From: OLB4 sp002050165
GTDB lineage: Bacteria; Bacteroidota; Ignavibacteria; Tepidaquicellales; Tepidaquicellaceae
DNA length: 64,000 nt
Direction: 5' to 3'
Assembly: GCA_030263475.1 (NCBI GenBank)
Contig: SZPC01000002.1
Coordinates: 62,001 to 126,000 of the forward strand
The translations under genes and the position numbers were made by a program. The notes under the pieces are model-generated. The model was not told the DNA's origin. It made no database searches and worked only from the letters and a program-made list of their open reading frames with translations. The number at the start of each line of letters is the position of its first letter. The stretch's first letter is position 1. Of this stretch, positions 16,827 through 24,643 are shown piece after piece.

Positions 16827-17960
16827 CTAAATTATAGAGGGCAATTTAACGATGAATTTTGTCCCTAAACCAACATCAGAATATATCTCAATTTTCCCAT
16901 CAAGGAGGCAAATTATTTTGTGGGCAATAGAGAGACCTAATCCTGTACCGTTGTATCGTTTATTAAGCCTTTCATCCGCTTGTCTGAACTCCCCGAAAAT
17001 ATGATCCAGATTTTTTTGCGGGATACCGATCCCGGTATCTTTTATTTCTATTACAGAGAACGATTTTCCGTTTTCTTCAACTCTATCAAGCGTAATTTTT
17101 ATCCCACCCGAATCAGTGAACTTTATTGAATTATCTATTATACTTTTTAAGAGAATTCTAATAAGTTGCTCATCCGAGTTTATAATTTGATTGTGATTGA
17201 TAACAATTAAGTCAATGAAAAGATTTTTTTCAAGGCTTTTCGGCCTAAAGTATTTTACCTTTTTCTCGACAATGTTTAGCAGGTTAATCTTCTGAGGTTT
17301 CGGTTTATATTCCCTGTTTTCTATTTTAAGCAAATTAATCACCTGATCTAATTTCAGGTTCAGCTCCAACGCGGAAGCATTAATCATTTTTATCATTTCA
17401 AGTTGTTCAGGGTTCTTGACTTCTTCTAGTAATATATCAGAAAATCCGAGAATACCAATCAACGGTGTTTTGAATTCGTGTGAAATATTTCTTAATGTAA
17501 TCGTTTTGACGCGGTCAATTTCTTCAGATAGTTTTCTGGCTTCCTGAAAATTCTTTTCGGCTTCCTTTTGTAAAGTAATATCGCAATGGATACCTGACAT
17601 CCTCAATGGTTTCCCTTGAGCATCTTCCTCCACTACCATACCCGTATCAAGAATCCAGATCCAATTTCCGTTTTTTGTTTTTATGCGATACTCAGCGCTA
17701 TAGAGTTCAGAGCCACCATTAAGGTGAAAGTTGAGTTTATTGAGGACTTCCTCTTTATCATCCGGGTGAACAAGAGATTCCCAACTCTCCAGATCGTGCT
17801 CTTTCGTTTCATTTTCAAAACCCAGAATTTCAGCCCATCGCTTATTATGACTTATAGTTCCGGTGCTCAAGTCCCAATCCCACAACCCTAATTTTGCGCC
17901 ACGTATTGCAAATTCATACATATCCCCTTTTTCAGTTTCGGAATATTTTGTGGTATACAT
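16827..17960 (-). CDS. PAS-domain sensor histidine kinase (soluble)
   Basis: Histidine kinase of 377 residues without membrane segments. Residues about 15-130 form a PAS/PAC domain (GAKLGLWDWDLSTG, HPDDKEEVL, YRIKTKNGNWIWI, CDITLQKEAE). HisKA follows with H-box NISHEFKTPLIGILGFS (phospho-His 161), then HATPase with an N-box around IIDNSIKFTD, DTGIGIPQ and GTGLGLSIAHKI. The PAS domain suggests redox, light or small-ligand sensing in the cytosol; no haem- or flavin-binding residues can be assigned by eye. It lies 23 bases after the lone receiver gene on the same strand, which is the likely partner. Confidence 0.92.
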   Translation of the reverse strand: MYTTKYSETEKGDMYEFAIRGAKLGLWDWDLSTGTISHNKRWAEILGFENETKEHDLESWESLVHPDDKEEVLNKLNFHLNGGSELYSAEYRIKTKNGNWIWILDTGMVVEEDAQGKPLRMSGIHCDITLQKEAEKNFQEARKLSEEIDRVKTITLRNISHEFKTPLIGILGFSDILLEEVKNPEQLEMIKMINASALELNLKLDQVINLLKIENREYKPKPQKINLLNIVEKKVKYFRPKSLEKNLFIDLIVINHNQIINSDEQLIRILLKSIIDNSIKFTDSGGIKITLDRVEENGKSFSVIEIKDTGIGIPQKNLDHIFGEFRQADERLNKRYNGTGLGLSIAHKIICLLDGKIEIYSDVGLGTKFIVKLPSII

Positions 17961-17983
17961 GGATTTCAGATTGTTGATAGTTA

Positions 17984-18364
17984 TCAGAGGGTTTTTTCAG
18001 AATATTTCATTGCAGTATTTTTAATCAGCTCAAGCAAACTCTCAAGATCTTTAGATTTATCGAAGAAATGCTTAATTCCTTTATTTGAACTGTACTTTTT
18101 TATCAACGAATACGGGTAGTTCGTGTAAACCACAATTTCCGCCTGAGGCAAAGCCTCATAAATTTTATCAAGAAAATCGAGACTATTTTTACCGTCCAAA
18201 ATAATATCAAGAATAATAAAATCCGGTTTGAGCTTTTTCATCATCTCAATTGATTCAACAATATTATCACTGTAACCTACAATTTTAACGTTATCATTCC
18301 GGTTAATTAACCGTATCAGCCGTTCTCTTACTAACTCGGAATCTTCAACGATGAATAGCTTCAT
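17984..18364 (-). CDS. Single-domain response regulator (receiver only)
   Basis: CheY-like receiver of 126 residues with no output domain. The acidic pocket is in FIVEDSE (Glu7, Asp8), the phosphorylated Asp is in FIILDIILDGK (Asp53), the Thr/Ser position is in VVYTNYP and the Lys in HFFDKSKD. It is encoded just upstream of the PAS kinase. It may act by protein contact, or as a phosphate relay linking this kinase with others such as the output-less TPR kinases at 4.5-8.9 kb; the latter is speculation. Its 5' region holds a large stem-loop (18391-18450). Confidence 0.9.
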   Translation of the reverse strand: MKLFIVEDSELVRERLIRLINRNDNVKIVGYSDNIVESIEMMKKLKPDFIILDIILDGKNSLDFLDKIYEALPQAEIVVYTNYPYSLIKKYSSNKGIKHFFDKSKDLESLLELIKNTAMKYSEKTL

Positions 18365-18390
18365 TTCAGGAGTTTACAATTTTAAAAATT

Positions 18391-18450
18391 CCCCCATTTT
18401 GCTCCCGGTGTAGATTACGGGGGGAATATCCAAATACCGGGAGTATGGGG
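18391..18450 (-). terminator. Large imperfect stem-loop, probable terminator
   Basis: CCCCAT (18392-18397) and CTCCCGGT (18402-18409) pair with ACCGGGAG (18436-18443) and ATGGGG (18445-18450), with a small internal bulge and a 26-base loop. On the minus strand the stem is followed by AATTTTT, so it can end transcription from the NarL-type regulator gene. It might also act in the 5' leader of the receiver gene. Confidence 0.5.
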
Positions 18451-18616
18451 AAACCAATGAAAGCAAAAAATACCTTAACCAAAAACCAATTATCTGTATA
18501 TGTTCATCGTTTAATCTAATACAAACTTACTTAATAAAATTGGTGTTCTGTATAGACAGAATTATGATTTTAGTGTCATAAAAATGACTACAAAACTTTC
18601 GATAACAATTGAGAAA

Positions 18617-19252
18617 TTATTCGATGATTTTTTTTTCGAGCGCAAATCTGGTGAGCTCTACATTGGACTTTAGTCCAAGCTTTTCGAGGAGCCTTGATCT
18701 GTAAGTATTAACGGTTGCAGGACTGATGCCCAACTCTGTGGATATTTCATTAATTTTTTTCCCTGAGGCAATTTTCACTAATACTTCAAATTCTCTGTCA
18801 GACAATAACTGATGTAATGGTAAATCGTTTGGGTCATGAGTGATATCCTGCATTAAAAGTTCCGCAACTTTTTCTGTAATATATTTTCCGCCGTTGTAAA
18901 CTTTTCGAATGGCAATGACAAGTTCCTCAGGTGCGGTTTCTTTCGTGAGGTATCCCAATGCGCCTGATTTTATTGACCGTATGGCGAAGCGATCCTCAGG
19001 GTGCATGGTTAGTACAATTGTTTTAAAATTTTTTTTCATTCCTTTGAGATATTTCAAAATTTCAATTCCGCTTTTGCCCGGCATAGAAATATCCAGCAGC
19101 AAGATATCACAGTCGGTACGGTCGAGGATTTCAAATAGTTCGAAAGAATCTGATGCTTCACCAATGACCTCTATTCCAGGTTCCTGGTCAATAATTTTTT
19201 TAATGCCTTCACGCATTAAGTTGTGATCATCAGCTACAATAACTCTTATCAT
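18617..19252 (-). CDS. NarL/FixJ-family response regulator
   Basis: DNA-binding response regulator of 211 residues. The receiver domain starts MIRVIVADDHNLMREGI with acidic residues 8-9, has the phospho-acceptor Asp54 in LLLDISMPG, LTMHPED for the Thr and YLTKETAPEE for the Lys. A LuxR-type helix-turn-helix covers about 147-205: LSDREFEVLVKIASGKKINE, ELGISPATVNTYRSRLLEKL. It is encoded six bases after the membrane HisKA_3 kinase stop, the classical NarX-NarL type pairing. Target genes are unknown. Confidence 0.95.
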   Translation of the reverse strand: MIRVIVADDHNLMREGIKKIIDQEPGIEVIGEASDSFELFEILDRTDCDILLLDISMPGKSGIEILKYLKGMKKNFKTIVLTMHPEDRFAIRSIKSGALGYLTKETAPEELVIAIRKVYNGGKYITEKVAELLMQDITHDPNDLPLHQLLSDREFEVLVKIASGKKINEISTELGISPATVNTYRSRLLEKLGLKSNVELTRFALEKKIIE

Positions 19253-19258
19253 TATAAA

Positions 19259-20581
19259 TTAAGCTGGTATAGAAATTTTAATGGTTGTACCTTTGCCCGG
19301 CGCCGAGATAAGCTCAAATAATCCTCCCATACTGTTAACCCTTTCCTCAATTGCATACAAACCAATTGACCTCCTGTTCTGCAATTTCTCTTTTGGAATA
19401 CCTATACCGTCATCACGAATCTCTATGATTAAAACAAAACCGTTTTTAATCAAATTCAGGTTAACATTCTCTGCCTTTGAGTGTCGGGCGATGTTAGTAA
19501 GTGCTTCCTGAAAAATCCGGAAAATATTTGTGGTTTTTTCGTCGTCGAGGTAAATATCTTCAGGAACAATGTTGATATCAAACTTTAGGTTACTTCTTGA
19601 TTCATAATCGTTGGCAAGCCATCTGATTGCATCCGGAAGTCCGAGTTTGTCTAATACTCCCGGTCGGAGTTTGGTTGCAAGCTGACGGACTGAATTAACT
19701 GCGCGATCAATAAGCATATTGATTGAATTGATTTCCTTTAACATTCCAGAACGTAACTGCTCATCCTTTACTTCCATTACATCTTTTTTCAATATTGAAA
19801 CATCCATTTTTATTGCAGTTAATTCCTGTCCCAGTTGGTCGTGAATTTCTCTGGACATAATCTTCTTTTCGTCCTCAACTTTTTGTTGAAAATTTTTCAA
19901 TAAGTTGTGAAGTGTCTCGTTGGTTTTCTTTAATAGTTCCTGGTTGCGTCTTATAAGAATTTCCTGTTCGATTTGATTGCTAATATCCCAACTTACGTGT
20001 ATATAATAAATCTTTCCGAACTGAACAACTTTGTTGGTTATTACCGAAACAGGAAATTCTTCACCGCTTTTCTTCCTGTGTGTTGTTTTATAGTTTAGGC
20101 TTTTGTGGACTTTAATTTTTTTAAAAAATTCTTCGAGGTTCATAGATTCTGAAACTGACCTGATATCTCTCAACCTTAGTTTTTTTATTTCCTCCTGACT
20201 ATAGCCATACTGTTTTAAAGCAGGTTTATTGGTCATTAAAATATTTAGGTTTTCATCCAGAATAAAGACGCTGTCATTAATCTTTTCAAAACCCGAAAGC
20301 CAAAGGTTTCGCTCGCCCAAGTGCTTCTTCTTTAATTGAAAAATACGTTTGTATAATTTTAGAATGAGAAAGAACAACAATATTCCGGTTGTAATAACAA
20401 AGAACCATCCTTTGAAAATTTCAATTGTATAAAATGCATGTGTATCTTCAGCCCAGATGCTGTGAATAATTTTATCCGAGAAAAAAATCCACAACATACC
20501 TACGGTAATGTAAACGATGCTTATCTTCAGGGCATTGCGGATATTCTCCTTTGTGAAGCCATCCTCTAATTCATCAAACAT
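19259..20581 (-). CDS. Membrane PAS-HisKA_3 sensor histidine kinase
   Basis: NarX/DegS-type kinase of 440 residues. Two transmembrane segments lie at about residues 18-37 and 57-78 with a short external loop (HSIWAEDTHAF). A cytosolic PAS domain at about 92-205 follows (SVFILDENLNILMTN, GYSQEE, FPVSVITNK, YYIHVSWDIS). After a coiled coil, the HisKA_3 dimerisation domain carries MSREIHDQLGQELTAIKMD with phospho-His 247. The HATPase domain has DDGIGIP and GKGTTIKIS. It is the evident partner of the NarL-type regulator downstream. Its start overlaps the end of a TMEM175-like potassium channel gene by eight bases, so sensor and channel are likely made together. Confidence 0.94.
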   Translation of the reverse strand: MFDELEDGFTKENIRNALKISIVYITVGMLWIFFSDKIIHSIWAEDTHAFYTIEIFKGWFFVITTGILLFFLILKLYKRIFQLKKKHLGERNLWLSGFEKINDSVFILDENLNILMTNKPALKQYGYSQEEIKKLRLRDIRSVSESMNLEEFFKKIKVHKSLNYKTTHRKKSGEEFPVSVITNKVVQFGKIYYIHVSWDISNQIEQEILIRRNQELLKKTNETLHNLLKNFQQKVEDEKKIMSREIHDQLGQELTAIKMDVSILKKDVMEVKDEQLRSGMLKEINSINMLIDRAVNSVRQLATKLRPGVLDKLGLPDAIRWLANDYESRSNLKFDINIVPEDIYLDDEKTTNIFRIFQEALTNIARHSKAENVNLNLIKNGFVLIIEIRDDGIGIPKEKLQNRRSIGLYAIEERVNSMGGLFELISAPGKGTTIKISIPA

Positions 20582-21212
20582 CCTTGATAACTTTATTTAC
20601 TTTTTTCACCGTTCTGAAGAAAATGTAAAAAGTTGGTTCAAGATAAAGCATAAATGTCGCTATCCTCACATTAATTAATGAGAACACAATAGCGATTGTA
20701 AAGATTACAGGCGCAACGTACGTCAATATCGTAAACTCACGAATCTCTTTGTCTGTAAGGGTATCGAGCATCAGCATTTTGTTTCTGGTAACGTATAACC
20801 AATTAATAACCAACATCATCGAAATTGTCCAGAGGTTAAAACCATAAATCAGAAATGGGATTTCTGTGTTCGGGAAATCCATCACAAATCCGGTGCTAAA
20901 TGGTATGAAGGTTACAAAAAGAAGAAATATGAGGTTGATGGTGATTATCGCCCGGTCAACTCCCTTTATGTGCATGAATTGCAGTTGATGCCTCATCCAA
21001 AACACACCTGCAATTATGAAACTCAAACTGTAGGTTTCGACTTTTGGGAGAATGGAGTACAGGAACTGGAAGATTTTCTCCGAACCCAATCCGAACTCAG
21101 GTTCATCCGGAACTTTCAACTCAAGCACAATAATCGTCATTGCAATTGCAAATATACCGTCACTGATAGCCTCCAACCTCGATTTTGGGATGGTTGTTAC
21201 TCTCTTATCCAA
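20574..21212 (-). CDS. TMEM175-like potassium channel family protein (DUF1211)
   Basis: Membrane protein of 212 residues in the DUF1211/TMEM175 family, whose bacterial members are K+ channels. The first helix carries SRLEAISDGIFAIAMTIIVL, with the family-defining Arg (12) and Ser-Asp (17-18) of the RxxxFSD-type motif (here RLEAISD). FWMRHQLQFMHI and further hydrophobic helices (FLLFVTFIPFSTGF, LWTISMMLVINWLYV, YVAPVIFTIAIVFSLI) make up about six segments, the normal single-repeat bacterial form. The start is a TTG at 21212 just before the motif. It is the first gene of an operon with a sensor kinase and a NarL regulator, suggesting a link to membrane potential or osmotic sensing (inference). 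Confidence 0.88.
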   Translation of the reverse strand: MDKRVTTIPKSRLEAISDGIFAIAMTIIVLELKVPDEPEFGLGSEKIFQFLYSILPKVETYSLSFIIAGVFWMRHQLQFMHIKGVDRAIITINLIFLLFVTFIPFSTGFVMDFPNTEIPFLIYGFNLWTISMMLVINWLYVTRNKMLMLDTLTDKEIREFTILTYVAPVIFTIAIVFSLINVRIATFMLYLEPTFYIFFRTVKKVNKVIKDV

Positions 21213-21352
21213 AGTTTTCGGGTTTGGTATAAATATAACTTAAATGAAAAAAATTTTCTGTATTAATCATTTTTGAACGAGAGAGTTTATTGAACGGGTT
21301 ACTATCGACTAATTTACATTTAACGCTCGGTATAGATTCCTTAACTTGCACA

Positions 21353-22168
21353 ATGAAGTTTATCTCTCAAACAAGGAATTGTCCGCTCTGCAACGCTGAT
21401 AAAAAATCACCTTACTTATCCGAAGGTGAACTGCGATTAGTCAAATGCAATATGTGCGGATTTGTTTTTCTTGATAACCTGCCGGATGAATCGGAGATAT
21501 ATGAGGATTATTTTGAACAAACAATTTACAGTAAAGACTATACAAAATTTTCAAAAGAGAAATTTCTTGCGGAGATTTATGCAATTAATGAACAACGGTT
21601 ATATTATATCAGAAAATTAAAGATTAAGGGTTCAATCCTTGATATAGGATGTGGCACAGGTTTGTTTCTGAAAACTGCATCAAATTATGGATTCGATGTT
21701 ACCGGAATTGATGTCTCTAATGTTGCGATTAAGAATGCGAGGGAGCAGTTCGGAATCAATGCGGACAGAAAACTTATTTCCGATCTCAACCCAAGCGATA
21801 TGCAGTTTGACGTAATAACTCTCTGGCATGTACTGGAACACCTCGTTAATCCATTGGATGATTTAAAAAAAATCCGTACGATGCTAAAACCCGAGGGGGT
21901 TTTATTTATTGAAGTTCCGAATTTAAACAGCGCAAAGTTCAGGTTATCAGGCAGGAAATGGCAAGGCGGAAACCACCCGTTATACCACAGGTCATTTTTT
22001 ACCGGGCGGAATTTGCGAGAAATGTTATTACGTTCCGGTTTTAAAACGGTAAAACGGCTGAATATTTCCTATAACGTACCCGGGAGAAATTTTTTATACA
22101 CTAAATCGAAGGAATTATTTAATATTTTTGCCATGGATTCGTTTTTGAATTATATTGCAAAAAATTAA
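21353..22168 (+). CDS. Zinc-ribbon class I SAM-dependent methyltransferase
   Basis: Methyltransferase of 271 residues from the ATG at 21353; a frame reaching back to a TTG at 21290 would add an unlikely tail. A four-Cys zinc ribbon opens the protein (Cys10, Cys13, Cys32, Cys35: CPLC, CNMC). The SAM-binding motif I is ILDIGCGTGLFLKTA near residue 93, followed by VTGIDVSNVAIKNA, and post-motif FDVITLWHVLEHLVNP. Zinc-ribbon methyltransferases of this sort often modify sugars or lipids in surface polysaccharide synthesis. It is not in a sugar cluster here; the next gene follows after 15 bases. The substrate is unknown. Confidence 0.85.
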   Translation: MKFISQTRNCPLCNADKKSPYLSEGELRLVKCNMCGFVFLDNLPDESEIYEDYFEQTIYSKDYTKFSKEKFLAEIYAINEQRLYYIRKLKIKGSILDIGCGTGLFLKTASNYGFDVTGIDVSNVAIKNAREQFGINADRKLISDLNPSDMQFDVITLWHVLEHLVNPLDDLKKIRTMLKPEGVLFIEVPNLNSAKFRLSGRKWQGGNHPLYHRSFFTGRNLREMLLRSGFKTVKRLNISYNVPGRNFLYTKSKELFNIFAMDSFLNYIAKN

Positions 22169-22183
22169 ATTTTAAAAAATTAA

Positions 22184-22672
22184 ATGAAAAAACTCAAAAC
22201 ATTTTTTTTACTTATTATTGTGTTACTACTATCCTCCAATATTTCATTTAGCAACGATGATGAACCGGTTGGAGAAAAGGTTGAGGGCGGTATATTATAC
22301 GGGACAGAACTAAAAAATGATCTTACAATGGTATCGTACGATAATCTGATTCCGTCAGCCATACAGTACGACGGGCAGGAGATTATTGTTGAGGGAAAAG
22401 TCAATGAGGTTTGTCAGAATTCCGGATGCTGGTTTACATTTGGCGAAGGTAAGGAAAATGTTAGAGTAATGACGAAACATGAATTCTTTATACCGAAGGA
22501 TGCAAGCGGAAAGAATGTAAAAGTTGCAGGGATTTTTAAAATTACAGAAATTTCAAAGGAAACCGCAGAGCACTACAATTCGGAATCACAAAATCCGGTT
22601 GATCCAAGTGAAATCACGGGTCCTCAAACTGCGTTTATCCTGGAGGCTACAGGAATTGTTATTTTAGATTAA
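22184..22672 (+). CDS. Secreted DUF4920-type protein
   Basis: Exported protein of 162 residues with a signal peptide (KKLKTFFLLIIVLLLSSNISFS). The mature part looks like a DUF4920 / OB-fold domain: IIVEGKVNEVCQNSGCWFTF (about residues 66-85) with two close Cys residues, VRVMTKHEFFIP, and ITGPQTAFILEATGIVI at the end. Family function is not established; the conserved Cys pair suggests metal binding or redox. It lies between a methyltransferase and menA, on the same strand, with 78 bases to menA. Confidence 0.75.
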   Translation: MKKLKTFFLLIIVLLLSSNISFSNDDEPVGEKVEGGILYGTELKNDLTMVSYDNLIPSAIQYDGQEIIVEGKVNEVCQNSGCWFTFGEGKENVRVMTKHEFFIPKDASGKNVKVAGIFKITEISKETAEHYNSESQNPVDPSEITGPQTAFILEATGIVILD

Positions 22673-22750
22673 TAATCCTTTTAGATTACAGTTTAAAATC
22701 CATAATTACGATCTCAGCGCAAAAATAATTTATCATAAAATAATTCTATA

Positions 22751-23710
22751 ATGACAGAGAATAATAATCAACTGAAACCTACGGGAATTAAACTATGGCT
22801 GATGGCAGTGAGAGCCTATTCATTTCCTGCATCAGTTATACCAATACTTTTCGGTTCAGTGCTTGCTGTTGCTTTAAACCCTGATCTGAGCTTTAATTGG
22901 GGCTTGTTTGCAATTACATTAACAGGTGCCATTCTTGTTCACATCGGTTCAAATGTAATTAACGACATTTACGATTACCGTACAGGAATGGATAAGGAGG
23001 ATAAAGAGAACGGCGTTCCGGCAGGAGGGTCAATGGTGTTGTCTTTCGGATGGGCTACCGAGAAACAAATGAAAATGATTGCTATTGTATCGCTTACAAT
23101 TGCATCGCTTATAGGAGTCTTTCTTTTTACGCAAGCGGGTGAATGGATACTTTATCTTAGTTTATTTGGTTTGCTGTCGGCGATATTTTATACGGCAACA
23201 CCGGTTTCATTGAAATATAAGGCTCTGGGCGATTTGCAGGTGATCCTCTCTTTCGGGGTCGGGATGACCCTTGGTGCTTATATAGTGCAAACCGGATCGT
23301 TCTCATGGATTCCTGTTATCCTTTCGATTCCTTTTGGATTGTTGATAGATGCTATACTTCACGCAAATAATATCCGCGATATAAACTTCGATGGTAAATT
23401 TGGTGTGAAAACATTGCCGATACTAATTGGTGAGAATGCCTCAAAGAAAATTTATTACCTGCTGATTTCCGGGGCTTACCTTTCAGTGATTGTTTTTGTT
23501 GTCCTGAGTTATTTGCCATGGACTTCGCTCTTGGTATTGCTGACGTTGCCAATCGGAATAAAACTGATGAAAATGATTCGCGGGATTCCGCAGGAGCCGC
23601 ATGAAAGATTTAATGTCGGTACACAAACAATTGTAATGACTGCTCAATTTAATATGCAGTTCGGTCTGATGGTGATTATCGGAGTGTTGATTTACTACTT
23701 CTTTTTCTGA
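22751..23710 (+). CDS. menA: UbiA-family prenyltransferase, probable 1,4-dihydroxy-2-naphthoate octaprenyltransferase
   Basis: Integral membrane prenyltransferase of 319 residues with about nine hydrophobic helices. It attaches the polyprenyl tail to dihydroxynaphthoate in menaquinone synthesis. The first Asp-rich motif is NVINDIYDYRTGMDKED (about residues 75-91) and the second is ANNIRDINFDGKFGVKTL (about 205-222); both coordinate Mg-diphosphate. MAVRAYSFPASVIPILFG at the N-terminus is typical of MenA. No other men genes are in the window, as is common. A related UbiA enzyme for another quinone or haem is the alternative, but the motif context favours MenA. Confidence 0.87.
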   Translation: MTENNNQLKPTGIKLWLMAVRAYSFPASVIPILFGSVLAVALNPDLSFNWGLFAITLTGAILVHIGSNVINDIYDYRTGMDKEDKENGVPAGGSMVLSFGWATEKQMKMIAIVSLTIASLIGVFLFTQAGEWILYLSLFGLLSAIFYTATPVSLKYKALGDLQVILSFGVGMTLGAYIVQTGSFSWIPVILSIPFGLLIDAILHANNIRDINFDGKFGVKTLPILIGENASKKIYYLLISGAYLSVIVFVVLSYLPWTSLLVLLTLPIGIKLMKMIRGIPQEPHERFNVGTQTIVMTAQFNMQFGLMVIIGVLIYYFFF

Positions 23711-23733
23711 TTTTAAATTTTGGTAAGTAATAC

Positions 23734-23768
23734 AATCCTGCCTTACGGAGTTAAGGTGGGATTTTTTT
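23734..23768 (+). terminator. Rho-independent terminator after menA
   Basis: Imperfect hairpin AATCCTGCCTTAC / GTTAAGGTGGGATT followed by a run of seven T, 24 bases after the menA stop. Confidence 0.7.
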
Positions 23769-23785
23769 ATCCTTCAATTGAGAAA

Positions 23786-24643
23786 TTATTGTTCCATGAA
23801 TTCTTCCTGGTATATTTTCCATGATCCGTCCGTATTTTTTAAGTAAAGTCTCTTAATCCCCGTTTCAGAAAATTTATCCGATTCATATTCCTGGTTGAAT
23901 TCAAGCATAGAGGAAACACTGTCTGCATTAACCAAAACATTTTTGATTTTCAAATCAATGTATTTATAATTTTCAAATGTCCACTTCAATCTTAGCAGTT
24001 TCTCATGTTTGCTAGTTTCCTTTTTATCTGGTCCGATATAGCGGTAATCTTCTGCCATTAAATCCGCCATAGCATTGAGGTCTTTACTTTCCCATATATG
24101 AGACCATTTGTTGAGAAAGTCGATTTGTTCCGGATATCGGGGTGTAAGGATTTCACTAAGTTCTGATACTGAGATGGTAACAGAAACAATAATTACAATC
24201 GAAAGAATAACGGAACTAATGAGAGTCAGTATTTTTTGTTTTTTGTGTAATGATGCTTTTTGTTCGTAACGCTCCCTGAATTCGGAGTAAAATGTATCTG
24301 TTCCCCTGTCAGTATTTATTCTTTTACCGCAAAATTTACAATAAACAGAATTCTCTTCAATCAGTCCATTGCATTCAGGACAATTTATTAAAAGGCCTGA
24401 ATCTCCCTGTACCTCCAGCCTGACAGCTTCGTCCGGTGTAAGGTTACCTATATTCAAAACCTGTTGCCGTAAAATTTTTTGGTTACGGCAACCAAATGTC
24501 GTACAACCCTCATTCTCTTCCCAACATTCCGGATGGTGTGAGATGCCACACTCCGGACATACCACTGTTGCCTCGTTTCGTTTAACAGGGGATTGACAAT
24601 ACGGACAATTTTTATTTCTACTTTCAGTTACCAACGGATTCAC
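23786..24643 (-). CDS. Membrane-anchored prokaryotic RING-finger protein with NTF2-like domain
   Basis: Multi-domain protein of 285 residues, last gene of the ubiquitin-like operon and a candidate E3 or substrate adaptor. N-terminal treble-clef/RING-type region: Cys13-Cys16, Cys29-Cys32, His36/His37-Cys40, Cys47, Cys52 (CPYCQSPV, CPECGISHHPECW), matching the Prok-RING_1 style. A second zinc ribbon follows (Cys88, Cys91, Cys102, Cys105). One transmembrane helix lies at about 139-160. The C-terminal 120 residues resemble an NTF2/SnoaL fold (FLNKWSHIWESKDLNAMADL, DGSWKIYQEE) and would sit outside the membrane if the RING is cytosolic. GTG start overlapping the E1 stop (GTGA). Catalytic activity is not proven by sequence alone. 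Confidence 0.8.
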   Translation of the reverse strand: MNPLVTESRNKNCPYCQSPVKRNEATVVCPECGISHHPECWEENEGCTTFGCRNQKILRQQVLNIGNLTPDEAVRLEVQGDSGLLINCPECNGLIEENSVYCKFCGKRINTDRGTDTFYSEFRERYEQKASLHKKQKILTLISSVILSIVIIVSVTISVSELSEILTPRYPEQIDFLNKWSHIWESKDLNAMADLMAEDYRYIGPDKKETSKHEKLLRLKWTFENYKYIDLKIKNVLVNADSVSSMLEFNQEYESDKFSETGIKRLYLKNTDGSWKIYQEEFMEQ

